DNA from: Deltaproteobacteria bacterium
GTDB taxonomy: Bacteria > Myxococcota_A > UBA9160 > SMWR01
DNA length: 64,000 nt
Direction: 5' to 3'
NCBI GenBank assembly: GCA_002729515.1
Contig: PBYF01000059.1
Location: 1-64,000, forward strand
Position 1 is the stretch's first letter. Each line of letters begins with the position of its first letter. The notes beneath the pieces are model-generated. The model did no database searches, had not been told where the DNA came from, and worked only from the letters and a program-made list of their open reading frames with translations. The position numbers were made by a program, and so were the translations under genes. Below are positions 46,087 to 57,261 of this stretch, piece by piece.

Positions 46087-46124
46087 AGTCCGATATTTAC
46101 AGGACTATTTTAGTCCGATATTCT
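46087..46124 (+). promoter_or_regulatory. SUF operon promoter with Rrf2-type operator
   Basis: TTTACA (46096-46101) and TATTCT (46119-46124) are exactly 17 bp apart and resemble -35 and -10 boxes. The spacer holds an inverted repeat GGACTA-TTT-TAGTCC (46102-46116). The half-site AGTCCGATATT occurs twice (46087-46097 and 46112-46122). The Rrf2-type gene begins 22 bases downstream, so self-repression is likely. Confidence 0.75.
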
Positions 46125-46146
46125 CGCGGGCTGGGAGGAGCTGCCG

Positions 46147-46611
46147 GTGTTTCGACTCAGCCGACTCTCGGACTACGGCATCGTGCTCATGGCCCACCTG
46201 GCCGGTCTCGATCGCAACGACCCGCACGCCGCGCGCGAAGTCGCTTCGGCCGCGGGACTGCCTCTGCCCGTCGCCAGCAAACTGCTGAAGGCGCTGACCC
46301 GCAAGGGTCTGCTCGTCTCGCACCGCGGTGCCAAGGGCGGCTACACCCTGGCACGCGGGCCAGAGGAGATCAGCACCGCACAGATGATCACCGCCCTCGA
46401 GGGTCCGATCGGCCTCACCAAGTGCACGGTCCACCCCGGCGAGTGCGCCCAGGAGTCGAACTGCCACGTGCGCGAGCCCTGGCAGCGCATCAACGACGTG
46501 GTGCGCACCGCGCTCTCGGAGGTGAGTCTCGCCGACCTGGCGCAGCCGCCGCGGGCGGAACACCACCCCGAGACGCTGCCCCTGGCGGACGAGCACCGCG
46601 GGAGAAGTTGA
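46147..46611 (+). CDS. Rrf2-family iron-sulfur regulator (IscR/SufR-like)
   Basis: A 154-residue winged-helix regulator. It opens [18 protein letters not shown], and the recognition region includes [27 protein letters not shown]. Three cysteines at C93, C100 and C106 ([15 protein letters not shown]) are placed like the [2Fe-2S] ligands of IscR. It should sense cluster status and control the suf genes behind it through the inverted repeat at 46102-46116. The GTG start has GGGAGGAG upstream. It is followed after two bases by sufB. Confidence 0.93.
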   Translation: MFRLSRLSDYGIVLMAHLAGLDRNDPHAAREVASAAGLPLPVASKLLKALTRKGLLVSHRGAKGGYTLARGPEEISTAQMITALEGPIGLTKCTVHPGECAQESNCHVREPWQRINDVVRTALSEVSLADLAQPPRAEHHPETLPLADEHRGRS

Positions 46612-46613
46612 GC

Positions 46614-48828
<2,215 letters not shown>

Positions 48829-48832
<4 letters not shown>

Positions 48833-50115
48833 GCGCGCTCGACGAAGCTCGAAGCCGCCTGCTGGCACTGCACGAACGGGTCGCCGAGACCGGCCCCGCG
48901 TGGCTCGCGCCGCTGCGCCGGAGCGGCGCCGAGACGTTCGCAGCCGAAGGGCTACCGCACACGAAGCTCGAAGAATGGCGCTACACGAACCTGGCCGGAC
49001 TGGCGAAGCTTCGCTTCGACCTGCCCGAGCCCGACCGTACCGCCGTTTCGCGCACCGACCTAGAGACTCTGGCCAGCCCTGTCTTCGCGTGCAGCCTCCA
49101 CGTCTTCGTGGACGGATTCTACGCTCCGGAGCTCTCGGCCCTCGGCGCTCATGTCGAGAACCTCGCCTCCCTCGGCGAGGCACCGGCAGAACTCGGTGCA
49201 CTCATCGATGGAAAGCAGCACCCCCTGGCGGCCCTCAACACAGCCCTGCTCGGCGACGGCGCGTTGTTGCGCATTCCGCACGGCGCACGCATCGAGGAGC
49301 CGATCCACGTAGTCTTCGCCGCCACTGGAGCGGTCCGCAGTCCGCGTCTGCTCGTGATCGCCGAGGCCGGAAGCCGGGTGCAGGTGATCCAGGACTGCGT
49401 CTCATTGCCGGGCGACGCCGGCTTCAGCAACGCCGTGACAGAGATCTGCGTCGGGGAGAACGCGCGGGTGGACCTCGTGACCGTGCAACGCGAATCCGAC
49501 ACGGCATTCCACGTGTCGAATACGGCGGTGCGCGTCGATCGGGACGGACGTTTCGAGAGCCACGTCCTCACCCTCGGCGGGCAGCTCGTGCGCAACGATC
49601 TGTCTCTGACACTCGCCGGCGAGGGCAGCGACGCCACCCTGAACGGACTCTTCCTGGGGGCCGGCGAGCGGCTGATCGACAACCACAGCCTCGTCGACCA
49701 CGCGCAGCCTCACGGCACCAGCCGGCAGCTCTACAAGGGCATCCTGGGCGGCGGGTCTCGGGGTGTTTTCCGCGGCCGCGTCGTGGTGCGTCCGGACGCC
49801 CAGCACACGAACGCCGAGCAGTCGAATCCGAACCTGCTGCTATCGGACAGCGCCGAGATCGACACGAAGCCACAGCTCGAAATCCACGCCGACGACGTCA
49901 AGTGCAGCCACGGCTCGAGCATCGGGCAACTCGACGAGGAGGCTCTCTTCTATCTCCGCTCTCGCGCGATCGACACGGCTGAGGCCCGCGACCTGCTCAG
50001 CCGGGGCTTCGCCCACGAGGTGCTCGGCGCACTGCCGGTCGAAGCCCTTCGCCAAGGGCTCGAGAATGCGCTCGAGCAGACGCTGGCCACCACCACCGGA
50101 AGATCCATCTCGTGA
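48829..50115 (+). CDS. sufD: Fe-S cluster assembly protein SufD
   Basis: A 428-residue partner of SufB in the SufBC2D complex. The N-terminal helical part includes GLPHTKLEEWRYTNL, a strong SufD marker. The beta-helix core has repeated strands, and GRVVVRPDAQHTNAEQSNPNLLLSD and DDVKCSHGSSIGQLDEEALFYLRSR (His and Cys of the cluster site) mark the C-terminal half. The start overlaps the sufC stop and the stop overlaps the sufS start. Confidence 0.96.
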
Positions 50116-51332
50116 GCTTCGACATCGAGGCCGTCCGCAATGACTTCCCCATCTTCGAGCAGACAACACGGGGCAAACCGCTCGTCTTCCTGGACAGCGC
50201 AGCAAGCGCCCAGAAACCGCGCCCCGTGCTCGACGCCATGTGGGAGCTCTACACGACGAGCTACGCCAACATCCACCGCGGCGTCTACGAGCTCTCGGAG
50301 CGTTCCACCGCGGCGTTCGAGGCAAGCCGCGAGAAGGTGCGACGCTTCATCGGCGCCGCAGACGCCCGAGAGATCGTATTCGTGCGCGGAACGACCGAGG
50401 CGATCAACCTTGTGGCCGCCACCTTTGCGCGCGCGCGCGTGGGCTCGGGCGACGAGGTGCTCATCACCCACATGGAGCACCACTCGAATATCGTGCCGTG
50501 GCAGCTCCTGTGCGACCAAGCCGGCGCGCGGCTGCGCGTCGCTCCGATCGACGACCGCGGGGCGCTACAGATGGACGAGTTCGAAAAGCTCATCACCCCG
50601 CGAACGAAACTCGCCGCATTCGCCCACGTGTCCAACGCGCTTGGCACCGTGAACCCCGTGCGTGAGCTGGTAGAGCTGGCGCACCGCGAGGGCGTGCCCG
50701 TGCTGGTAGACGGTGCGCAGGCCGTGCCCCACCAGGCCGTCGACGTCCAAGAACTGGGCTGCGACTTCTACGCTTTCTCGAGCCACAAACTCTTCGGACC
50801 CTCAGGCGTGGGCGTCCTCTGGGGACGCGCCGAGCACCTCGAGGCCATGCCGCCCTACCAGAGCGGCGGCGAGATGGTTCTCACCGTGAGCTTCGAGAAG
50901 AGCACCTGGAATGACATCCCCCACAAATTCGAGGCCGGCACCCCCGACATCGCCGGCGTCGTCGGCCTCGGCGCCGCCATCGACTACCTGACCGGTCTCG
51001 GACTCGACGCCGTCACCACCTACGAACGCACGTTGCTCGACTACGCCACTCACGCCCTCGAGGCCATCCCCGGGCTGCGCCTCATCGGCACCGCGCCGCA
51101 CAAGGCCGCCGTGCTCTCCTTCGCGCTCGACGGGGTCCACCCCCACGACGTCGGAACCATCCTCGACCGCGAGGGGATCGCCGTGCGCACGGGCCACCAC
51201 TGCGCCCAACCCGTGATGGAGCGCTTCGGAGTCCCCGCCACAGTGCGCGCCTCGCTCGCTCTCTACAACCGCGAGTCTGACGTGGATGCCCTCGTGTCCG
51301 GGCTGCAGCGGGTACGCGAGGTATTCCGCTGA
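50112..51332 (+). CDS. sufS: Cysteine desulfurase SufS
   Basis: A 406-residue class-II cysteine desulfurase that supplies sulfur for the SUF scaffold. PLP features are the Schiff-base lysine K226 in FSSHKLFGP and the HMEHHSNIVPWQ segment. The persulfide cysteine is C364 in TGHHCAQPVMERF. Both residue numbers and total length equal those of E. coli SufS. In this operon it works with SufU, the zinc-dependent sulfur acceptor. It overlaps sufD by four bases and shares its final base with the sufU start. Confidence 0.97.
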   Translation: MSFDIEAVRNDFPIFEQTTRGKPLVFLDSAASAQKPRPVLDAMWELYTTSYANIHRGVYELSERSTAAFEASREKVRRFIGAADAREIVFVRGTTEAINLVAATFARARVGSGDEVLITHMEHHSNIVPWQLLCDQAGARLRVAPIDDRGALQMDEFEKLITPRTKLAAFAHVSNALGTVNPVRELVELAHREGVPVLVDGAQAVPHQAVDVQELGCDFYAFSSHKLFGPSGVGVLWGRAEHLEAMPPYQSGGEMVLTVSFEKSTWNDIPHKFEAGTPDIAGVVGLGAAIDYLTGLGLDAVTTYERTLLDYATHALEAIPGLRLIGTAPHKAAVLSFALDGVHPHDVGTILDREGIAVRTGHHCAQPVMERFGVPATVRASLALYNRESDVDALVSGLQRVREVFR

Positions 51333-51778
51333 TGTCGGAGTTGCGAGAGCTGTATCAGACGGTGATCCTCGACCACAACAAGAACCCTCGGAACTCTGGA
51401 ACGCTCGAGAAACCGAGCCACAGCGCGGACGGCAACAACCCGCTCTGCGGTGACGTGATCCACGTGACGCTTCGGGTCGAGGACGACGTGGTGAAGGACC
51501 TGCGCTTCGAGGGTGTGGGGTGCGCAATCTCGACGGCCTCCGCGTCCCTCATGACCCAGGCCGTAAAGGAGCGGTCCGTTTCCGAGGCGCTGGAGCTCTT
51601 CGACGACTTCCACAAACTGGTGACCACCGATGCGCCCGCAAACGAGACCGAGCTCGGGAAGCTCGTCGTCTTCGCGGGCGTCCGCGAATTCCCGGTGCGC
51701 GTCAAGTGCGCAACGCTGGCGTGGCATACGCTCAAGAATGCGCTGAAAGGCTCGGACGATGTTGCGAGAACCGAGTGA
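51332..51778 (+). CDS. sufU: Zinc-dependent sulfurtransferase SufU
   Basis: A 148-residue IscU-fold protein. The zinc and acceptor residues are C39 and D41 in NPLCGD, C64 in GVGCAIS and C126 in VKCATLAW, matching Bacillus-type SufU offset by two residues. An 18-residue insertion between the second and third cysteine (LELFDDFHKLVTTDAPANE region) is typical of SufU rather than IscU. It accepts persulfide from SufS. It overlaps sufT by 20 bases. Confidence 0.94.
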   Translation: MSELRELYQTVILDHNKNPRNSGTLEKPSHSADGNNPLCGDVIHVTLRVEDDVVKDLRFEGVGCAISTASASLMTQAVKERSVSEALELFDDFHKLVTTDAPANETELGKLVVFAGVREFPVRVKCATLAWHTLKNALKGSDDVARTE

Positions 51779-52112
51779 CGCAGCCGGTGAGGCTGGCGCG
51801 CCGGAAGCCGAGTCCATCCGGGACAAGATCATCGAGGAACTTCAGACCGTCTACGACCCGGAAATCCCGGTCGATATCTACGCGCTCGGGCTGATCTATG
51901 ACGTGAGCGTAGACACGGAAGGCAAGGCCGCGATCCGCATGACCCTCACCACCCCGATGTGCCCGGCCGCCGAGATGCTTCCGCCCGAAGTCGAGACGAA
52001 GGCCCGAGCCGTTCCGGGCGTGACCCGGGTTGAACTCGACCTGGTCTGGGACCCGCCGTGGAGCCCAGCGATGATGTCGGAAGCGGCCAAACTCGACCTC
52101 GGAATGGTCTAG
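51759..52112 (+). CDS. sufT: SufT-like MIP18/DUF59-family protein
   Basis: A 117-residue protein of the DUF59 family that helps iron-sulfur cluster maturation or transfer. IIEELQTVYDPEIPVDIYALGLIYDV is the family core. TTPMCPAAEMLP contains the single conserved cysteine, and VELDLVWDPPWSPAMMSEAAK ends the domain. The first ~18 residues are variable and overlap sufU. It is the last gene of the SUF operon. Confidence 0.93.
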   Translation: MLREPSDAAGEAGAPEAESIRDKIIEELQTVYDPEIPVDIYALGLIYDVSVDTEGKAAIRMTLTTPMCPAAEMLPPEVETKARAVPGVTRVELDLVWDPPWSPAMMSEAAKLDLGMV

Positions 52113-52164
52113 GACACTGCTGGCTCTCGGCTTTTCGGTCTTCCTCGTATTCGGTGTCTGCCTG

Positions 52165-53223
52165 GTGCTCGTGGGAGTACACCAGGAGGAACTCGCAGCC
52201 GACCTGGGCCTCGACCTGGCGGGTACCGGGCTCCTAGGGGCGGCGCTATCCCTCGGAATCGGCGTTGGGGTCGCGGGTGCCGGCCCGCTGGCCGACCGTC
52301 TGCCGAGACGGCGGCTATTTGCCGCGGCGGGGCTGCTCGCCGGCGGCTCGCTCCTGAGCTTCGCGCCGGACATGGGCTTCCCGCGCGCCCTGGTCCAGAT
52401 GGCGGTGGTCGGAATCGGAATCGGCGCTCTCGAAACCGTGGTCAACGTGGCGGTCACCCAGCGCCACGGCGCAGCGTCGACCCGGCCACTCCTGTTCGTG
52501 CACTCCGCCGCAACCATCGGCGCCATGCTGACCCCGTTCGCGGTCGCATTGACGCTCCCTGCGTGGACTACGAGCTTTCATGTCACCGGTGCCGCCGCGC
52601 TGGTGCTCGCCGGTGGCGTCCTCTTCTCGGAGCTACCTGCCCCGCCGCCGCGAAAGCCGGGACTCCGCAAGCTGCCGGCGCTCGGCGCGCTACTCCCCTT
52701 TCTCGTCATGGGGTTCGCCTATGTCGGAGTCGAGACGACGCTCACACTCTTCGCAGTTCCCTACGCCCACGAAACGCTGGCGCTGACCGAGGCTCGCGGC
52801 CGGGAAGCGATCGGCATTTTCTGGAGCGGGCTCCTGGCGGCGCGGCTCCTCTTGATGCTGGTTCGCCGGCCGATCGGCGCCGGCTTCCTCGTGGCCTCCG
52901 GTCTCGCGGGTGCCGCCATCGTGTTCGGAGGCATCGGCTGGCAGCTGCAGCGGGTCGAAATCGTCTACGCCGCTGCCGGTCTGGCCATGGGCTTCGTGTT
53001 CCCGTTGATGATCGCGCTGACTGCGGAGCGTTTCCCCGATGCCCGTGGCACGGCAACCGGCCTAGTCGCCGGGGCGGCCGCCTTCGGCGGCTTCGCTCTC
53101 CCGTGGCTCTCCGGTGTGCTGGGAGACCGCGTGGGCGTGGCACCGGCCCTCGCCGCGCTGGCGCCCTGGTGCCTCGTGGTGGCCTGTGCCGCCGCGCTGA
53201 CGCAGCGCGGGAACCGCGAATGA
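52165..53223 (+). CDS. MFS transporter
   Basis: A twelve-helix major facilitator of at least 352 residues. GVAGAGPLADRLPRRRLFAA is the loop 2-3 signature (G-x3-D-R-x-G/R-R-R). RFPDARGTATGLVAGAAAFGG is the equivalent in the second half. The GTG at 52165 begins late: the frame is open upstream and encodes a hydrophobic stretch (LLALGFSVFLVFGVCLVLVG) that looks like the rest of helix 1. The true start is probably nearer 52117, a CTG, just after sufT. The substrate is unknown. The stop overlaps the next gene. Confidence 0.88.
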   Translation: MLVGVHQEELAADLGLDLAGTGLLGAALSLGIGVGVAGAGPLADRLPRRRLFAAAGLLAGGSLLSFAPDMGFPRALVQMAVVGIGIGALETVVNVAVTQRHGAASTRPLLFVHSAATIGAMLTPFAVALTLPAWTTSFHVTGAAALVLAGGVLFSELPAPPPRKPGLRKLPALGALLPFLVMGFAYVGVETTLTLFAVPYAHETLALTEARGREAIGIFWSGLLAARLLLMLVRRPIGAGFLVASGLAGAAIVFGGIGWQLQRVEIVYAAAGLAMGFVFPLMIALTAERFPDARGTATGLVAGAAAFGGFALPWLSGVLGDRVGVAPALAALAPWCLVVACAAALTQRGNRE

Positions 53224-54047
53224 GACGCGTGCTCCTGGCGCTGCTGGGGGGAATCGCAATCCTTGCCGCCGGAGTCGCGATGCGTCGACCGCTCATCGAC
53301 ATGATGCTCTACCACCCCATGGCCGGGATCGATCGCGCCCCGGAACGCCTCGGAATCGACGCAGACGAAGTCTTTGTCGTCACCGAGGACGGCGTTCGCC
53401 TCCACGCCTACCACCTGCAAGCCGAAGGGGCGACGCGGGCGATCCTCTTCCTTCACGGGAATGCGGGAAACGCCGCTCACCGGCTGCCCGACGCCGAGCG
53501 CCTGCGCCGCCTGGGTGCCGACGTGCTGCTGCTCGATTACCGCGGCTACGGCCACAGCGAGGGAAGCCCCAGCGAAGCCGGACTCTACGCCGACGCGAGA
53601 GCGGGGCTCGCCCACCTGACCGGAACACTCGGCTTCGACGAGCAGCGAGTCGCGCTCTTCGGACGCTCGCTCGGCGGGGCGGTCGCCGTAGATCTTGCCC
53701 AGGACCGGAAACTCGCCGGCATCATCCTGATAAGCACCTTCAGCTCCCTCGCGGATGTCGGATCACGACACTTCACCCCGATCGCCCGGATCTTCGCCGG
53801 GCGCGGGTACCGCGCCGAGGAAAAGATCAAGCGCGTGCGAGCACCGCTTCTCTTCTTCCACGGAGACCGCGACAGAATCGTTCCTTTCGAACTGGGCCAG
53901 AGGCTCTTTGCCGCCGCACCGGAACCGAAGGCATTCGAGACGCTCTCGAACACCGGTCACAACGACATCGTCGAGATCGGCGGCGCAGCGTACTTCGCGC
54001 GGATCGGCGCATTCCTCGACGGAGTCGCGCCTACCTCCAGCCGATGA
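53220..54047 (+). CDS. Alpha/beta hydrolase, membrane-anchored
   Basis: A 275-residue serine hydrolase of the YfhR/BEM46-like group. An N-terminal hydrophobic helix (VLLALLGGIAILAAGVAM) likely anchors it. The oxyanion region is LFLHGNAGNAAHR, the nucleophile Ser is in LFGRSLGGAVA, the acid Asp in FFHGDRDRIVP, and the His in SNTGHNDI. Physiological substrates of these proteins are poorly known. ATG 53220 overlaps the transporter stop by four bases. Its 3' end overlaps the convergent lipoprotein gene by 17 bp. Confidence 0.9.
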   Translation: MRRVLLALLGGIAILAAGVAMRRPLIDMMLYHPMAGIDRAPERLGIDADEVFVVTEDGVRLHAYHLQAEGATRAILFLHGNAGNAAHRLPDAERLRRLGADVLLLDYRGYGHSEGSPSEAGLYADARAGLAHLTGTLGFDEQRVALFGRSLGGAVAVDLAQDRKLAGIILISTFSSLADVGSRHFTPIARIFAGRGYRAEEKIKRVRAPLLFFHGDRDRIVPFELGQRLFAAAPEPKAFETLSNTGHNDIVEIGGAAYFARIGAFLDGVAPTSSR

Positions 54048-54453
54048 CCCGATAGCCCTGCTGGGCCAGGCAGACGCCCACAAAGCGCGCCTGGATCGGA
54101 TCGGGGTCGCGCCAGCGAAAGAGGCCCCGGAAGAAACCCGCGGTCGCTCCCGCTGCCGCTCCGAAGCCCGCGCGGCGTCCCGGGTCGCCCCAGACAGCGC
54201 CGCCCGCACCTCCCACAGCCCCGCCGACGGCGCCACCGGCCGCCGTGGAGCCGGCCGTTTGCAGCGCCGGGTTCCGCTCGAGCCCGTACGACTCCGAAAA
54301 CGCGATGCACTCGTCGACGTCTCGCTGCGCGCCGTCCCAGCCCACGGTTTTCAGGGTCTCGTTCGGATAGAGGACCGGCCGCTTCGCGGCACACCCGCCC
54401 AGGAGCGCGAGCGCGGCGAGAAGCCCTGGCAATGCGGACCATCGCAACCCCAT
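54031..54453 (-). CDS. Glycine-zipper lipoprotein
   Basis: A 140-residue outer-membrane-type lipoprotein. The signal ends with the lipobox LALLGGC. The middle part is a glycine-zipper segment with regular Gly/Ala spacing (AGGAVGGAVGGAGGAVWG and AGFGAAAGATAGFF), a motif that can insert in membranes. The C-terminus (IQARFVGVCLAQQGYRVIGWR) resembles the end of similar lipoproteins. GGAGG lies six bases before the ATG at 54451-54453, which decides this start over an in-frame ATG further upstream. Function is unknown. Confidence 0.85.
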   Translation of the reverse strand: MGLRWSALPGLLAALALLGGCAAKRPVLYPNETLKTVGWDGAQRDVDECIAFSESYGLERNPALQTAGSTAAGGAVGGAVGGAGGAVWGDPGRRAGFGAAAGATAGFFRGLFRWRDPDPIQARFVGVCLAQQGYRVIGWR

Positions 54454-54478
54454 CGAACCTCCGAGCAGGGCCAGGGTA

Positions 54479-54943
54479 TCACCCCTCGCCAGGGCCAACG
54501 GGACCCCCCATCAGCACGTGGGTCTCCGTCTGCCCCTCCTCCTCGAACCCGTGACGGGCGTAGAAGTTTCGCGCGGGGTTGCCGCGGAGCACCTGGAGCC
54601 GAACCGGCAACCCGAGTGCCTCCGCCCGCTCCACCACGTGTGCCAAGACACCGGCGTCGACTCCCCGGCGCTGGAAGCGCGGCAGGAGAGCGAGGTTTCC
54701 CAGATAGACGTAGTCGCCACGCTCCTCCCACATGAGAAACCCGGCAGCTTCACCCCGGACGCAGATGATCTGGTAGTCGCGCCAGTCGAAACGCGCATCG
54801 AAGAACGCGCGCTGCTCCGCCTCGGTCGTGCCAAAAACAGCCTCGACGCTGGCGCCCAGCGCCTCCCGCTGGATGCGCCGCAGCAGTTCCACGTCGTCAC
54901 CGCTTGCCGGCCTCGACTGGAAACTCAATGGGGCGGAAAACAT
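54479..54943 (-). CDS. GNAT-family N-acetyltransferase
   Basis: A 154-residue GNAT protein. The acetyl-CoA loop is LGNLALLPRFQRRGVDAGVL (Q/R-x2-G-x-G/A pattern). VRLQVLRGNPARNFYARHGFEEEGQTE is the C-terminal B motif. It probably acetylates a small molecule or peptide amine. The start at ATG 54941-54943 has no strong Shine-Dalgarno sequence, so the true start could differ by a few codons. It lies upstream of the glycine-zipper lipoprotein on the same strand. Confidence 0.88.
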   Translation of the reverse strand: MFSAPLSFQSRPASGDDVELLRRIQREALGASVEAVFGTTEAEQRAFFDARFDWRDYQIICVRGEAAGFLMWEERGDYVYLGNLALLPRFQRRGVDAGVLAHVVERAEALGLPVRLQVLRGNPARNFYARHGFEEEGQTETHVLMGGPVGPGEG

Positions 54944-55009
54944 GGAACGCCGTACCGACAGCCCGATGCCAGCTGATACAATCCGCTCTCCATCACTCCG
55001 GAGATCCCG

Positions 55010-56572
55010 ATGCGCCTCGCGCTCACCCGTCTTGCCGCCGTCGCCGCGCTGCTGCTGCCCTTCGCCCCCGGCGCCCTCGCTTACCCCCTGGACGGGTACG
55101 ACTACACGGGAATCTATCGCCTCAAAGCCCAGCGCATGGTGCAGACCGGCAAAGCCAAGGGCAAGAAGCGGCCGCCCGGCGAGTTGCTGCCTCTCAAAGA
55201 CGTTCAGCTTCGACTCCTCGACCACCGGGGCCTCGAGCTCCCGCCGCCGGACCCGAAGCTCACCGCCGCCGTGAGGCGGTTGCTCGGCCCCGAGGCCGAC
55301 CGATACGGCATCGCGCTCCTCGACCTCTCCGACATCAACGCACCACGTTATGCGGAGGTCAACGGTCTCCAGCGCCAGAACCCAGGCAGCGTCGGCAAGA
55401 TCATGGTGGCCCTCGGGATCTTCCAGGTGCTGGCGGACATACACCCGGACGACATCAAGGCGCGCGAACGCATCCTGCGCGAAACCATCATCACCGCCGA
55501 CATCTACAGCGTCTACGACCATCACACCGTGATGAAGAGCGACCCCAAGACCGGCAGAGTCTGGCGCGAGCCGATCAAACAGGGCGATCGAGCGAGCATG
55601 TGGACCTATCTCGACTGGATGATGTCTCCGAGTTCAAACTCCGCCGCGGCAATGCTCGAGAAACAGTTGATCCTGATGAAATACTTCGGCAAGAACTATC
55701 CACCGTCTCCCGAGGAAGAGGCGCGTTTCTTCGAGGAGACGAATTACAACTCGCGGGGCAAGATCTTCGCCTCAGCCATTCAGGATCCCGTGACACGCAA
55801 CGGCCTGGACCTGCGTTACCTGCGCCAGGGCAGCTTCTTCACCCATCAGGGAAAAAAGCGGGTCGCCGGCACGAGCAGCTACGCAACGGCTCGTGAGCTG
55901 ACACGGTTCATGCTCAAGCTGGAGCAGGGCAAGCTCGTCGATGAGTGGTCGAGCCGCGAGATCAAGCGACTCATGTACGTCACCGAGCGGCGTATCCGGT
56001 ACGGGTCGTCCGGTGTGCTGCGCCAGTCGGCCGTGTACTTCAAGTCCGGCTCACTCTACAGCTGCGAACCCGAGCCCGGGTTCACGTGCAAGAAGTACCA
56101 CGGCAACAAGCGCAATTACATGAACTCCATCGCGATGATCGAATCGCCGGCGGGACAGAACCGCCTCTACTACCTGGTCTCTGTGGTCTCGAACGTCCTG
56201 CGCAAGAACTCGGCGCAGGACCACCGCGACCTGGCGCGGGCCATCCAGGGACATCTACTCCGGAAGCATCCGGCCAAGGCGACCGGGCCGGGCCAGCTGC
56301 CGGCCTCCGCGACCTTCGGCAAGGGATTCATCGGCTACGCTGCCGAGCGTCGCGCCGTCCAGCTCAAACTCGACACCCAGGAGTCGCTGCTAGACCTGGG
56401 CTACGACATCGGGGAAATAGACGGTGTTATCGGACGCGGAACCCGCAAGGCCATCCGCAGCTTCCAGAAGTCCCAGGGACTGAAGGTGACCGGTCAGCCG
56501 TCGGAGGCATTGCTGGCGAAGATGCGCCAAGTGGCGCAGGAAAAGGGCCTGGCGCGGCCTGATGCAAACTAG
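55010..56572 (+). CDS. Secreted beta-lactamase-fold protein with peptidoglycan-binding domain
   Basis: A 520-residue exported protein. A signal peptide covers residues 1-24 (RLAAVAALLLPFAPGALA). A class-A beta-lactamase/PBP-like domain has S-x2-K in PGSVGKIMVALG, S-x-N in SPSSNSAAAM and K-S-G in YFKSGSLYS. The C-terminal ~75 residues are a peptidoglycan-binding type-1 domain (QESLLDLGYDIGEIDGVIG then RGTRKAIRSFQKSQGLKVTG). A cell-wall peptidase role (carboxypeptidase-like) is more likely than antibiotic resistance, given the wall-binding domain. Its stop shares a CTAG with the convergent phosphatase gene. Confidence 0.85.
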   Translation: MRLALTRLAAVAALLLPFAPGALAYPLDGYDYTGIYRLKAQRMVQTGKAKGKKRPPGELLPLKDVQLRLLDHRGLELPPPDPKLTAAVRRLLGPEADRYGIALLDLSDINAPRYAEVNGLQRQNPGSVGKIMVALGIFQVLADIHPDDIKARERILRETIITADIYSVYDHHTVMKSDPKTGRVWREPIKQGDRASMWTYLDWMMSPSSNSAAAMLEKQLILMKYFGKNYPPSPEEEARFFEETNYNSRGKIFASAIQDPVTRNGLDLRYLRQGSFFTHQGKKRVAGTSSYATARELTRFMLKLEQGKLVDEWSSREIKRLMYVTERRIRYGSSGVLRQSAVYFKSGSLYSCEPEPGFTCKKYHGNKRNYMNSIAMIESPAGQNRLYYLVSVVSNVLRKNSAQDHRDLARAIQGHLLRKHPAKATGPGQLPASATFGKGFIGYAAERRAVQLKLDTQESLLDLGYDIGEIDGVIGRGTRKAIRSFQKSQGLKVTGQPSEALLAKMRQVAQEKGLARPDAN

Positions 56573-57195
56573 AATTCGAGGCCCGCAAGCCTCGGCCAGT
56601 CCTCGGGCGTAAGAGAACCCATATAAGTCGCCTTCCCGTCCGCCGCGCGGAAGACGTGGGCGATTCCCTCGGGTCGCGTCTTCAGACCAAAGCTGTAGAG
56701 AAGCGTGCCGGTGTGCGTGATGAGTACCGTATTTCCGCCCGGTGGCGGCGGCGTTGCCAGCATCTCGCGAACCATTCCGCCGCGCTCGGACCGCTCGGGC
56801 ACACTCAGTGTGTCCCAGACCGAAAGCAGCTCCGACTCGGTCACACGCCCGAAGGCGAGACGCCCCGTCTCGAGACAGCGGCAGTAGGGGCTCGACAGCA
56901 CCTGCCCCACCGGAATCCCGAGACGCGCGAAAGATTTTCCGATGCGCCGCGCCTGCTCGCGTCCCTCTTCGGACAAGACACGCTGGGTCGAGCAGTCACG
57001 AAGGTTGAAGGTTTGCGGGTCAGGCGCCACGTGCTCGGTCGTTGCATGACGCATGAGCACAACGTAGCCGCCGCGCTTGAGTGCCTCGACGAGAGCCGGC
57101 CCCTCGAGGCTGGGTTTGAGCGCCTGCTGCGCCAACACACCCGGCACCGGAAGCAAGAGACCGAAGAGCAGCGAGAGCGCGCCAATCCGCAGCAT
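56569..57195 (-). CDS. Exported histidine phosphatase-family protein
   Basis: A 208-residue protein with a signal peptide (LSLLFGLLLPVPGVLA). The RHG/RHA motif is in YVVLMRHATTEH. LSEEGREQARRIGKSFARLG, VLSSPYCRCLETG and VLITHTGTLL (the second His) complete the phosphoglycerate-mutase fold. It is therefore a periplasmic phosphomonoesterase of unknown substrate. The start is ATG 57193-57195. The stop overlaps that of the gene upstream on the other strand in a CTAG. Confidence 0.9.
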   Translation of the reverse strand: MLRIGALSLLFGLLLPVPGVLAQQALKPSLEGPALVEALKRGGYVVLMRHATTEHVAPDPQTFNLRDCSTQRVLSEEGREQARRIGKSFARLGIPVGQVLSSPYCRCLETGRLAFGRVTESELLSVWDTLSVPERSERGGMVREMLATPPPPGGNTVLITHTGTLLYSFGLKTRPEGIAHVFRAADGKATYMGSLTPEDWPRLAGLEF

Positions 57196-57261
57196 GCGGT
57201 TCGCAGGCTACCACGCGACGTTCGGCTCCGCCCCGATCACCCACCGGTGCGGCCCCTAAAG

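Noticed and set aside
54479-55525. A 348-residue protein extending the acetyltransferase upstream
   Set aside because: The upstream part is antisense to the signal peptide and lactamase-like gene and has no family features; only the last 154 residues are GNAT.
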